From DSWT01 sp035373625 (GTDB lineage Bacteria > Chloroflexota > Anaerolineae > B4-G1 > SLSP01), in contig DAOSNS010000023.1 of NCBI GenBank assembly GCA_035373625.1, positions 10,871 to 74,870 of the forward strand: 64,000 nt of DNA, written 5' to 3'. The notes beneath the pieces are model-generated. The model was not told the origin of the DNA. It ran no database searches and saw nothing but the letters and a program-made list of their open reading frames with translations. Below are positions 15,175 through 21,965 of the stretch, in pieces. The stretch's first letter is position 1. Each line of letters opens with the position of its first letter. The translations under genes and the position numbers were made by a program.

Positions 15175-15804
15175 TTACAGCGTAATACGGCGTGGGTGAA
15201 CGCGGCAATGTTCGGCGGCAATGATATGCACAACCTGCTCCACGGCCTCGTCCAGCGCATCCTCGCGGTTCACCACTACATAATCGAACTCGCCGATACG
15301 GCGCATCTCCTCCCGCGCCACGTGCATGCGATAGTGCAATTGCTCCTCGGATTCCGTCTGACGCCGTCGCAGGCGTTCGTACAACTCCTCCTCCGAAGCG
15401 GCGCTCACGAAGATGAGCACGGCTTCGGGCACGAGGCGTTTGACCGTCGCCGCACCCTGCACATCCAGCCGCATCACCACATCCTTGCCACTGGCGAGCG
15501 CGTCGCGCACCTGCTGTTTGGGAATCCCCTTATACTGTCCGTAGACCATCGCGTGTTCCAAAAGCTCATCCTGGCGGATCATGTGCTGGAACTCACTTTC
15601 GGAGACGAAGAAGTAATCTACACCGTGCACCTCTTCGGCGCGTGGAGGGCGCGATGTGGCCGTAACCACAAAGTGAAAAGGGTAATTCCGCTGCTTGAGT
15701 TGTTCGAGCACGCTGTCTTTGCCCACGCCCGAAGGCCCGGAAATGACGATCAACAACGGCGTATACGGACGCGCATACGGGTCGAGTTCCTGGTTTTCCG
15801 TCAT
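15175..15804 (-). CDS. gmk: Guanylate kinase
   Basis: 209 residues from ATG 15804 (TTG 15807 is an alternative). P-loop GPSGVGKDS; GMP-binding ATSRPPRAEEVHGVDYFF; YGQYKGIPKQQV; DVQGAATVKR; and the lid RLRRRQTESEEQLHYRM. It phosphorylates GMP to GDP in the cytosol. The P-loop Lys is followed by Asp rather than the more common Ser/Thr, a variation seen in some Gmk relatives. GAGGAG precedes the start. A possible minus-strand promoter (TGGTATAGT around 15904) would give a leader carrying the hairpin at 15843-15887. Confidence 0.92.
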   Translation of the reverse strand: MTENQELDPYARPYTPLLIVISGPSGVGKDSVLEQLKQRNYPFHFVVTATSRPPRAEEVHGVDYFFVSESEFQHMIRQDELLEHAMVYGQYKGIPKQQVRDALASGKDVVMRLDVQGAATVKRLVPEAVLIFVSAASEEELYERLRRRQTESEEQLHYRMHVAREEMRRIGEFDYVVVNREDALDEAVEQVVHIIAAEHCRVHPRRITL

Positions 15805-15808
15805 CAAC

Positions 15809-15837
15809 TTGCTCCTCGCCTACATTTTCGGTATAAT
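15809..15837 (+). promoter_or_regulatory. Promoter for the FmdB-type gene
   Basis: TTGCTC (15809-15814), a 17-bp spacer and TATAAT (15832-15837). Transcription would begin at about 15843, giving a leader of about 100 nt that starts directly with the hairpin below. Confidence 0.55.
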
Positions 15838-15842
15838 GGTGT

Positions 15843-15887
15843 CCGGCGGATTCCCTGAACGTTTCGCCAGGGGATGGCGACCGCCGG
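15843..15887. other. Two-part stem-loop in the gmk/fmdB divergent region
   Basis: CCGGCGG (15843-15849) pairs perfectly with CCGCCGG (15881-15887), and the adjoining ATTCCCT (15850-15856) pairs with AGGGGAT (15869-15875) with one G-T. A 5-nt bulge (GGCGA) is left on the 3' side and the loop is 12 nt. There is no T-run, so it is not a plain terminator. It would sit at the very 5' end of the fmdB-type mRNA, or in a gmk leader on the other strand. It does not match a riboswitch class I recognise. Confidence 0.5.
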
Positions 15888-15946
15888 GGAAAATCCAAAC
15901 CCTACTATACCACATTTGAGCATATTTAAGAAAAAGGAGAGGAAAA

Positions 15947-16351
15947 ATGCCTATTTACGAATACCGTTGTCAGAAATGCCGTCGTCGGTTTTCGGTGTTT
16001 TGGCGCTCCTTTGCCGCGATAGATGAGGGTAAAGTGGTTTGTAAATACTGCCACAGCCCGGAGGTGCGGCGGTTAGTCTCGCGCGTCCGCGTGCTGCGTT
16101 CCGAAGACAGTCGCCTCGAAGACCTGGCCGATCCCAGCGCCTGGGGCGGTTTTGACGAAAATGACCCCAAGAGCATGGGCCGCTTTATGCGCAAAATGGT
16201 CAATGAAATGGGCGATGAAGCCGGTGACCTGGGACCGGAGTTTGAAGAAGTCATTGACCGTCTGGAAGCCGGTCAAGACCCGGAGCAAATCGAAAAAGAG
16301 GTTCCTGACCTGCTCGGCGACGCAGGCGCGGGCGACGATACGGACCTGTAA
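15947..16351 (+). CDS. FmdB-type zinc ribbon protein
   Basis: 134 residues. The FmdB/putative regulatory domain is at the N-terminus: MPIYEYRCQKCRRRFSVFW, then CKYCHSPEVRRLVSRV, with two C-x2-C pairs for zinc. The rest is acidic and predicted helical (RFMRKMVNEMGDEAGDLG, ending DDTDL). FmdB-type proteins are often annotated as regulatory or ribosome-associated, but no function is proven. A clear AGGAGAGG-like site precedes the ATG. Confidence 0.88.
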   Translation: MPIYEYRCQKCRRRFSVFWRSFAAIDEGKVVCKYCHSPEVRRLVSRVRVLRSEDSRLEDLADPSAWGGFDENDPKSMGRFMRKMVNEMGDEAGDLGPEFEEVIDRLEAGQDPEQIEKEVPDLLGDAGAGDDTDL

Positions 16352-16462
16352 GGAAGGTAACCGAACCGGTGGTATAGCTCCGATAATGGAAATGATCGCA
16401 GGATTATCTGACTAACGACTATCATCAGGCTATTTTCAGAGGCTATTTTTGGAGGAGGGCTT

Positions 16463-17263
16463 ATGTTAAAAGGGCGTTGGGCGTTGATTTTGGGGGCCTC
16501 CAGCGGCTTCGGCGCGGCAACGGCGCGCGCCTTCGCCCATGCGGGAATGAACATCTTCGGCGTGCACCTCGACCCGCGCCGGACAATCGAACAGGCCGAG
16601 GCCGTCATCGCCGACGTGGAAGCCGCCGGAAGTCAGGCCGTCTTCTTCAACACCAACGCCGCCGATGCGCGCCGCCGCGCCCGCGTGCTCGAAGCCATCG
16701 CCGCCACGTTGCGCGACGCGCCATATCCGACCATCCACATGATGGTGCACACCCTGGCGTTTGGCAGTCTGCGTCCTTACATCGCCGAGACGCCGGAAGA
16801 CGCCACCACCGAAGAGCAAATGGAGATGACGCTGCGCGTGATGGCGCATAGCCTGGTTTACTGGACGCAAGACCTGGTGCGGGCAGGTTTGTTGGGGGCA
16901 GGCAGCCGCATCTATGCCCTGAGCAGCATCGGCTCCCAGCGGGCCGCGCCCTATTACGGGGCCGTCTCGGCGGCCAAAGCGGCGCTGGAAGCCCACATGC
17001 GTCAACTGGCGCTTGAGCTGGCCCCGCGCGGCATCGCCGTCAACTGCCTTATGCCCGGCGTCACCGACACGCCTGCGCTGCGTGCCATCCCCGGCCATGA
17101 GAAGCTCATCGAGGCCGTGCTGACCCATCATCCCGCTCACCGTCTGACCACGCCGGAGGATGTAGCGCACGTGCTTGTGGCCCTGGCGGATCCCCGCATC
17201 ACCTGGATATCCGGGGCCACGATCCCTGTGGATGGCGGCGAGGCCGCGGTCAGCCTCGCATAA
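16463..17263 (+). CDS. fabL: SDR-type enoyl-ACP reductase, FabL-like
   Basis: 266 residues. Rossmann N-terminus GASSGFGAAT (11-20). The active site reads SSIGSQRAAPYYGAVSAAK: Tyr165 and Lys172 are separated by six residues, the Y-x6-K spacing of enoyl-ACP reductases (FabI/FabL) and not the Y-x3-K of ordinary SDRs. C-terminal NCLMPGVTDTPALR and GATIPVDGG also resemble Bacillus FabL (ENR III). Predicted reaction: reduction of trans-2-enoyl-ACP with NADPH, the last step of fatty-acid elongation. Start ATG 16463 follows GGAGGAGGG. It stands alone, with no other fab genes nearby, so another SDR role remains possible. Confidence 0.75.
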   Translation: MLKGRWALILGASSGFGAATARAFAHAGMNIFGVHLDPRRTIEQAEAVIADVEAAGSQAVFFNTNAADARRRARVLEAIAATLRDAPYPTIHMMVHTLAFGSLRPYIAETPEDATTEEQMEMTLRVMAHSLVYWTQDLVRAGLLGAGSRIYALSSIGSQRAAPYYGAVSAAKAALEAHMRQLALELAPRGIAVNCLMPGVTDTPALRAIPGHEKLIEAVLTHHPAHRLTTPEDVAHVLVALADPRITWISGATIPVDGGEAAVSLA

Positions 17264-17280
17264 TAGAACTATCGTATTCA

Positions 17281-17345
17281 GGAAACTTTGTCCCGTTGGG
17301 CTGTCTGTTGTGCCGCTAAAGCGGCGTCTTTAGGGAAGGTTTTTT
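17281..17345 (+). repeat. Dispersed repeat element, copy 1 (about 65 bp)
   Basis: GGAAACTTTGTCCCG, then CTGTCTGTTGTGCCGCTAAA, then a GCGGC arm and AGGGAAGGTTTTTT. About 80% of it recurs, inverted, at 35960-36021. The inner GCCGC-TAAA-GCGGC is a small perfect hairpin, and the T-run about 15 bp later could make it act as a terminator for the fabL-like gene. Confidence 0.65.
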
Positions 17346-17368
17346 GTGGTGGGGCATCGCATAAAGGT

Positions 17369-17396
17369 TTGACATTATCAATTGGTATGATAGAAT
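17369..17396 (+). promoter_or_regulatory. Sigma-70 promoter for the S1-infA unit
   Basis: TTGACA (17369-17374), a 16-bp spacer and an extended -10, TGATAGAAT (hexamer 17391-17396). The coding region starts about 70 bp later. Confidence 0.75.
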
Positions 17397-17471
17397 ACGG
17401 GAAATTTCAGGAAACCGCCTAAGTTGCATGAGCAGAGCTAACTTGCAATACTGGGTGGAAGAGGAGTGGAT

Positions 17472-18791
17472 GTGGAAGAAATAAAGGCGACCCCAACCGA
17501 ACCCATGTCAATGGAGCATTGGGAGAATGAGCTTGAAGAATCACTAGTCGGTACAGAACTGCGGCGCGGAGAACTCCGTGAGGGTACCGTCCTGGCACTT
17601 AAGGACGGCGGGCTGGTTGTGGACATTGGCTCAAAGCGCGATGGCTTCGTTCCCCGTGAAGACCTCGAAAACGTTGAGGGCAAAACCTTCAATGTCGGTG
17701 ATACGATCAACGTCATCGTCACCAAATTCCGTGACTCTGATGGCAACGTTGAACTTTCTGTGTCTCAGGCCCTGCTTCAGGAAGACTGGATCAAGGCCGA
17801 GAAGCTGAAGGAATCGGAGGCCGTGTACGAAGCAAAGGTCCTGAACGCCAACCGTGGTGGCCTCACCGTGGAGTTCGGGCATTTGCGCGGTTTTATCCCC
17901 ATGTCGCAGTTGATCGGCTTCTCCCGTATTCACCAACCGGCAGAGCGGCATCGGCGCCTGCGGGCGATGGTGGGGCAGTCCATTATGCTCAAAGTCATCG
18001 AGGTGAACCGCCGCCGTCGCCGTCTGATCCTCTCGCAGCGCGCTGCCGCGAAAGAATGGCGGGCAGCCCGCCGTGAGCAATTGTTAGAAGACCTGCAACC
18101 CGGTCAGGTGCGTCGTGGGCGCATCAGCCAGGTCACCGATTTCGGCATCTTTGTCAATTTGGGTGGGCTGGATGGCCTGGTGCATATCTCCGAGCTATCG
18201 TGGGGCCGCATCGAAGACCCCCGCGAAGTCTACCGTGAGGGCCAGCGCATCAAAGTTCGGGTGCTGAGCGTAGATCAGGACCGGCAGCGCATTGCTCTGA
18301 GCATCAAGGCTCTCTCGCCGGACCCCTGGGAAATCGCCCCGCAGAAATACCAGGAGGGCAAACTGGTAGAAGGCAAGGTCACGCAGGTGGTGGATTTCGG
18401 CATCTTCGTCGAGCTGGAACCCGGCGTCGAAGGGTTGCTGCACAACTCCGAACTTGGCGACCTGGAACAGCGCAACGAATTGCAACCCGGATCGCGGGTG
18501 CTGGTGAAAGTCATTCGGGTCGAACCGGATCGGCGGCGCATTGGTCTCAGCGTCCGCCAGGTGCGCCGCGATGAATGGGAGGAATGGGCAGCCGCCAAAG
18601 CCGCGGAGGCTCAGGCTAAAGAGAAGGCCGGGGCACAGGCTGTGGTCGAAGAGGAAGAAGAGGAAGAAGACCAGTTCGACGATGATTTGCTGTCTGAAGC
18701 CGCGGAAGCGTTCGACGAGGTTGATGAGGCTTCAGAAGTTGCCGTCGAAGGTGATGCCCTGGACGAAGTTGATGCCGAAGCAGAGGCATAA
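17472..18791 (+). CDS. rpsA: Ribosomal protein S1-type, four S1 domains
   Basis: About 439 residues; GTG 17472 has GAGGAG 5 nt upstream, and GTG 17466 is an in-frame alternative. Four S1 OB folds: LREGTVLALKDGGLVVDIG, then VYEAKVLNANRGGLTVEFG, VTDFGIFVNLGGLDGLVHI and VVDFGIFVELEPGVEGLLH. The acidic C-terminal tail (EEEEEEDQFDDD...) is disordered. This is the likely main S1 of the organism: it binds mRNA leaders and helps the 30S subunit start translation. It is followed after 12 bp by infA, so two initiation-stage factors are cotranscribed. Confidence 0.9.
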   Translation: MEEIKATPTEPMSMEHWENELEESLVGTELRRGELREGTVLALKDGGLVVDIGSKRDGFVPREDLENVEGKTFNVGDTINVIVTKFRDSDGNVELSVSQALLQEDWIKAEKLKESEAVYEAKVLNANRGGLTVEFGHLRGFIPMSQLIGFSRIHQPAERHRRLRAMVGQSIMLKVIEVNRRRRRLILSQRAAAKEWRAARREQLLEDLQPGQVRRGRISQVTDFGIFVNLGGLDGLVHISELSWGRIEDPREVYREGQRIKVRVLSVDQDRQRIALSIKALSPDPWEIAPQKYQEGKLVEGKVTQVVDFGIFVELEPGVEGLLHNSELGDLEQRNELQPGSRVLVKVIRVEPDRRRIGLSVRQVRRDEWEEWAAAKAAEAQAKEKAGAQAVVEEEEEEEDQFDDDLLSEAAEAFDEVDEASEVAVEGDALDEVDAEAEA

Positions 18792-18803
18792 AGGGGAAGC
18801 CGG

Positions 18804-19064
18804 ATGGGTAGTAAAGAAGAAAAAATCGTTGTCGAAGGCACGATCGTAGAAGCGCTTCCCGGAACACAGTTCCGTGTGCATCTCGATTCGGGCCATGAAG
18901 TCCTGGCCTACCTGTCCGGAAAAATGCGCAAATACTACATCCGCATCCTCTTGGGGGATCGCGTGCGTGTGGAGCTTTCGCCGTATGATCTCACCCGTGG
19001 ACGGATCGTCTACCGCCACAAAAAGCAGCGTGGCGGTCTGGTCGAAGACGAGGACGAGTATTAA
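18804..19064 (+). CDS. infA: Translation initiation factor IF-1
   Basis: 86 residues: a single S1-like OB fold with the IF-1 pattern KEEKIVVEGTIVEALPG, then FRVHLDSGHEVLAYLSGKMR, KYYIRILLGDRVRVELSPYD and LTRGRIVYRHK. It is longer than the usual 72 residues because of an acidic tail (VEDEDEY). IF-1 blocks the A site of the 30S subunit during initiation. In many bacteria infA lies in the ribosomal-protein or rpmJ cluster; here it follows the S1 gene. A strong terminator follows. Confidence 0.95.
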   Translation: MGSKEEKIVVEGTIVEALPGTQFRVHLDSGHEVLAYLSGKMRKYYIRILLGDRVRVELSPYDLTRGRIVYRHKKQRGGLVEDEDEY

Positions 19065-19077
19065 ATCAACAACAAAA

Positions 19078-19110
19078 CAAAAACGCCGGTCCATTGGACC
19101 GGCGTTTTTG
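19078..19110 (+). terminator. Intrinsic terminator after infA
   Basis: ACGCCGGTCC pairs with GGACCGGCGT around an ATT(G) loop, flanked by five A on the left and TTTTTG on the right. The A/T flanks also allow it to work in the other direction. Confidence 0.95.
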
Positions 19111-19150
19111 TTGGTATGTTCGAACGTTCTAACTGGTCTATTTTATAGAA

Positions 19151-19187
19151 GTATGCTATACTTTGTAAAAAGCTGTTTCGCAAAGTA
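19151..19187 (+). promoter_or_regulatory. Promoter and dyads before the AbrB/PIN module
   Basis: Extended -10 TGCTATACT (hexamer 19157-19162), poor -35. It is overlapped by GTAT-GCT-ATAC (19151-19161) and by a wider dyad TACTTTG (19159-19165) / CAAAGTA (19181-19187). Autoregulation by the antitoxin through such dyads is usual for this kind of module; here it is inferred. Confidence 0.5.
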
Positions 19188-19205
19188 GAATGGGGGTGGT
19201 GTAAA

Positions 19206-19451
19206 ATGGAAGCTGTTTTGGTAAAACTCAGTGAACGTAATCAAATGGTGCTGCCTCGTGCGGCGCGCGCGGCGCTAGGGGTGAAACCCGGTGGGCGAGT
19301 GCTGGTAGTGGTAGAGCGAGAAAGCGTGCGCCTGTTGCCGGAGCCGGAAAGCTGGACGGACTATATTTATGGTTTGGGCGCAGAGGTGTGGGCCGCGCTC
19401 GGCGGCGGCGAGCATTTTCTGGCCGAGGAGCGTGCCGCGTGGGAACGTTGA
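19206..19451 (+). CDS. AbrB/MazE-type antitoxin
   Basis: 81 residues. SpoVT/AbrB swapped-hairpin domain at the N-terminus (VKLSERNQMVLPRAARAALG, then VKPGGRVLVVVERESVRLLP), followed by a short C-terminal stretch (DYIYGLGAEVW) that likely wraps the toxin. It would bind DNA as a dimer and neutralise the PIN protein encoded next to it. Site GGGGGTGG precedes the ATG. The stop overlaps the start region of the toxin gene. Confidence 0.88.
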   Translation: MEAVLVKLSERNQMVLPRAARAALGVKPGGRVLVVVERESVRLLPEPESWTDYIYGLGAEVWAALGGGEHFLAEERAAWER

Positions 19452-19894
19452 GCGAATTGACTGTACGTCTACAAAGCGCAAAGAGGATTGCGTTAGACAC
19501 GGTCGTTTTTATCTATGCGTTTGAACGTCATCCACACTATGGCGCACGGGCACAAGCCGTCTTTCGCTTGCTGGAAACGGGTGTTTGCCAGGGTGTGGTC
19601 TCGGTATTGGCATTGGGTGAAATTCTCACCGGCGTTAAAAAGGCCGACAATCCTGAGCTGCTCTTGCGCTACCGTGATGTCCTGACACGCTTCCCCGGCC
19701 TATCGTTGTTGGATGCGGATGTCGCTGTGATGGAAGCCATGTCGGATTTGCGCGTGCGCTACGCCCTGCCCACCCCAGATGCCATCCACCTGGCGACAGC
19801 CATCGTGGGCGGCGCGCATGCCTTCGTCACCAACGATGCGCGTCTGCAGCAGGTCAAGGAACTCGAAATCATCCTGCTGGCGGATTGGGAGTAG
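19439..19894 (+). CDS. PIN-domain toxin (VapC-like RNase)
   Basis: About 152 residues from GTG 19439, eight nt after GAGGAG; TTG 19448 in a TTGA overlap is a second choice. PIN acidic residues: Asp20 (ALDTVVFIY), Glu61 (ALGEIL), Asp in TPDAIHLATA and Asp in TNDARL. Such proteins are Mg-dependent RNases that in many cases cut tRNA or rRNA. The start lies within the antitoxin gene, so translation is coupled and the pair forms a type II toxin-antitoxin unit, with a strong terminator upstream of its own promoter. Confidence 0.88.
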   Translation: MGTLSELTVRLQSAKRIALDTVVFIYAFERHPHYGARAQAVFRLLETGVCQGVVSVLALGEILTGVKKADNPELLLRYRDVLTRFPGLSLLDADVAVMEAMSDLRVRYALPTPDAIHLATAIVGGAHAFVTNDARLQQVKELEIILLADWE

Positions 19895-19910
19895 GTAATT
19901 TTAGAAGGGT

Positions 19911-20816
19911 TCAGGGGATAACGGCTGTCTTGGAAGCCATCAGCGCCACCCAATCCTCTCGCTGACGCCGTTCTGTGACCTGAAGCCCCTGCGCTTGCAA
20001 GACGGCCTCCACGTCGGCGGCTTGCTCGACGAGGATCCCCGACGCCACCAGCACCCCGCCCGGTCGGACGCGCGACGCCAATCCCGAACGCGCCATATCT
20101 ACGATGATGTGGGCGAGGAGGTTCGCCGCCACCACATCATACGTCCCGCTGACCTCGGCCAGCGAGCCATGCAACACCCGGATCCGGTGCGCGACCGCGT
20201 TACCCTGGGCATTGCGGCGCGCGGCCACCACAGCATTGACGTCGTTATCTACGGCCAGAATATCGGCGGCGCCCAGACGCGCCGCTATCAACGCCAGAAT
20301 CCCGGTGCCGGTGCCGAGATCCAAAACGCGCATCCCCGGTTTGACCAGTTCTTCCAACGCCTCAATGCACAATTGCGTCGTCGGATGAAGCCCCGTGCCG
20401 AACGCCATGCCCGGGTCCATCTCCAACATGATTTCTTCGGGCTGCGGCGTATATTCGCGCCACGAGGGCTTGATCACAATGCGCTTGCCCAAATGCAGGA
20501 CGGGAATGGTCTCCTTCCAACCGGCGGTCCAGTCCCGGTCGGCAATCGGCGTGAAGACCGGTTCGGGGATCACCGGCCAGATGTGGTGCAGGTGCCAAAG
20601 CGCCTCGGCGACTTGCTGACGCCTTGCGGCGATGTCTTCATCGGTCGCAAGGTAGGCTTTCACCGTGACGGGGTGGGAGGTGTCGGTTTCTCCTTCCCCT
20701 AAATCAATGACCACGCCCTGCGGCGCATAGCGACTGAGGACTTCGGCAACCGCTTCGGCTGCCTCAGGGATCACCGCAACACTGACTTCGAGCCACTCCA
20801 GATTGTCGGCCATCAT
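19911..20816 (-). CDS. prmA: Ribosomal protein L11 methyltransferase
   Basis: 301 residues. The PrmA signatures MAFGTGLHPTTQLCIEAL and VLDLGTGTGILALIAARLGA are followed by ADILAVDNDVNAV and VVAANLLAHIIVDMA. The N-terminal domain that docks on L11 is present (LEWLEVSVAVIPEAAEAVAE). It methylates several amino groups of ribosomal protein L11. The ATG at 20816 overlaps the dnaJ stop (ATGATG arrangement). It follows hrcA-grpE-dnaJ as in many Gram-positive and Chloroflexi genomes, so it is probably heat-inducible through CIRCE. Confidence 0.93.
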   Translation of the reverse strand: MMADNLEWLEVSVAVIPEAAEAVAEVLSRYAPQGVVIDLGEGETDTSHPVTVKAYLATDEDIAARRQQVAEALWHLHHIWPVIPEPVFTPIADRDWTAGWKETIPVLHLGKRIVIKPSWREYTPQPEEIMLEMDPGMAFGTGLHPTTQLCIEALEELVKPGMRVLDLGTGTGILALIAARLGAADILAVDNDVNAVVAARRNAQGNAVAHRIRVLHGSLAEVSGTYDVVAANLLAHIIVDMARSGLASRVRPGGVLVASGILVEQAADVEAVLQAQGLQVTERRQREDWVALMASKTAVIP

Positions 20817-21952
20817 AACCCCAACGCTTCTTTAACGCGATCTACAAAGCTCATTTTCTCTTCGACCACCGTCTCACTTCCCAGGGTGCCGGCCAGTTCC
20901 TGGAAAAGCTCCTTCTGTTTGGCCGTGAGCCGCGTGGGAATGGCGACCTGCACGACGATCAACTGGTCACCGCGCCCGTTGCTGCGCAGGTAGGGAATTC
21001 CCAATCCGCGCAGGCGGAAAATCGCACCGGATTGCGTCCCCGGCGGGATGGTGATCTGGTGCTCACCGTCCAGCGTGGGGACTTTCACCGTATCCCCCAA
21101 TGTCGCTTGCGCCACGTTGATCTGTAATTCGAGAATGATGTCGTTGTTGCGCCGCTTGAAGAAAGGATGGGGTTTGACGTTCAAGACGACGTACAGATTG
21201 CCGGGCGGCCCGCCGCGTTCCCCCGGTTCCCCCTGTCCGGCCAGACGGATGGTCACACCATCGTCCACGCCGGCCGGGATCGTAGCTTTGATCTTGCGCC
21301 GCACGTAGACGCGCCCATTGCCGTTGCACTCGTGACACGGTTTGGTGACGATGGTGCCTTTGCCATTACAACGTGGGCACGTCACAATGTTGACGAAGGA
21401 ACCCAGGAAGGTCCGCTGGGTGTGCCGTACCTGTCCGGCGCCCCGACATTCCGGGCATTGCTCAACCGAAGACCCCGGTTCGGCGCGTGAGCCGTTGCAC
21501 ACCGGACAGACTTCGTAGCGTTGCACCTCGACATCTTTCTCGACGCCGAAGACGGCTTCCTCAAAAGTGAGATCGAGACTGCTGCGCACGTCGTTGCCGC
21601 GCGTCGGCCCGGCGGCTCGCCCTGTCTGCCCGAAGCCACCGAAGCCCCCAAACCCACCCAGGTTGCCGAACACTTCGGCAAAGATGTCGAAGGGGTCACG
21701 CGCGGCCCCGCCAAAGTCAAAGCCGCCGAATCCGTTGGGAACATCCGTGCCAAAGCGGTCGTACATGGCGCGTTTTTCAGTGTCGGAAAGCACTTCGTAG
21801 GCCGCGTTGACCTCTTTGAAGCGTTCTTCGGCGTCTGGCTCGGTGCTGACATCGGGATGATATTTGCGGGCCAACTGACGGTAGGCCCGCTTGATGTCTT
21901 CCTGACTGGCGTTTCGGGGAACGCCCAGGACTTCGTAGTAATCTCTCGCCAT
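20813..21952 (-). CDS. dnaJ: Chaperone DnaJ (type I)
   Basis: 379 residues: J domain with HPD (ARKYHPDVSTEPDAEERFKE), a Gly/Phe-rich linker (FGGFGGFGQ), the zinc domain with four C-x2-C-x-G-x-G repeats (CPVCNGSR, CPECRGAG, CPRCNGKG, CHECNGNG), then the two substrate-binding beta domains. It delivers unfolded proteins to DnaK and stimulates its ATPase. No dnaK is in this operon; an Hsp70 homologue lies at 45.7 kb with its own J-like and GrpE-like proteins. Confidence 0.97.
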   Translation of the reverse strand: MARDYYEVLGVPRNASQEDIKRAYRQLARKYHPDVSTEPDAEERFKEVNAAYEVLSDTEKRAMYDRFGTDVPNGFGGFDFGGAARDPFDIFAEVFGNLGGFGGFGGFGQTGRAAGPTRGNDVRSSLDLTFEEAVFGVEKDVEVQRYEVCPVCNGSRAEPGSSVEQCPECRGAGQVRHTQRTFLGSFVNIVTCPRCNGKGTIVTKPCHECNGNGRVYVRRKIKATIPAGVDDGVTIRLAGQGEPGERGGPPGNLYVVLNVKPHPFFKRRNNDIILELQINVAQATLGDTVKVPTLDGEHQITIPPGTQSGAIFRLRGLGIPYLRSNGRGDQLIVVQVAIPTRLTAKQKELFQELAGTLGSETVVEEKMSFVDRVKEALGL

Positions 21953-21965
21953 ACCCCCTCACACG

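Noticed and set aside
15843..15887. Hairpin as a known riboswitch (fluoride or purine type)
   Set aside because: The stem order and loop sequence do not match conserved cores I know; left as an unassigned structure.
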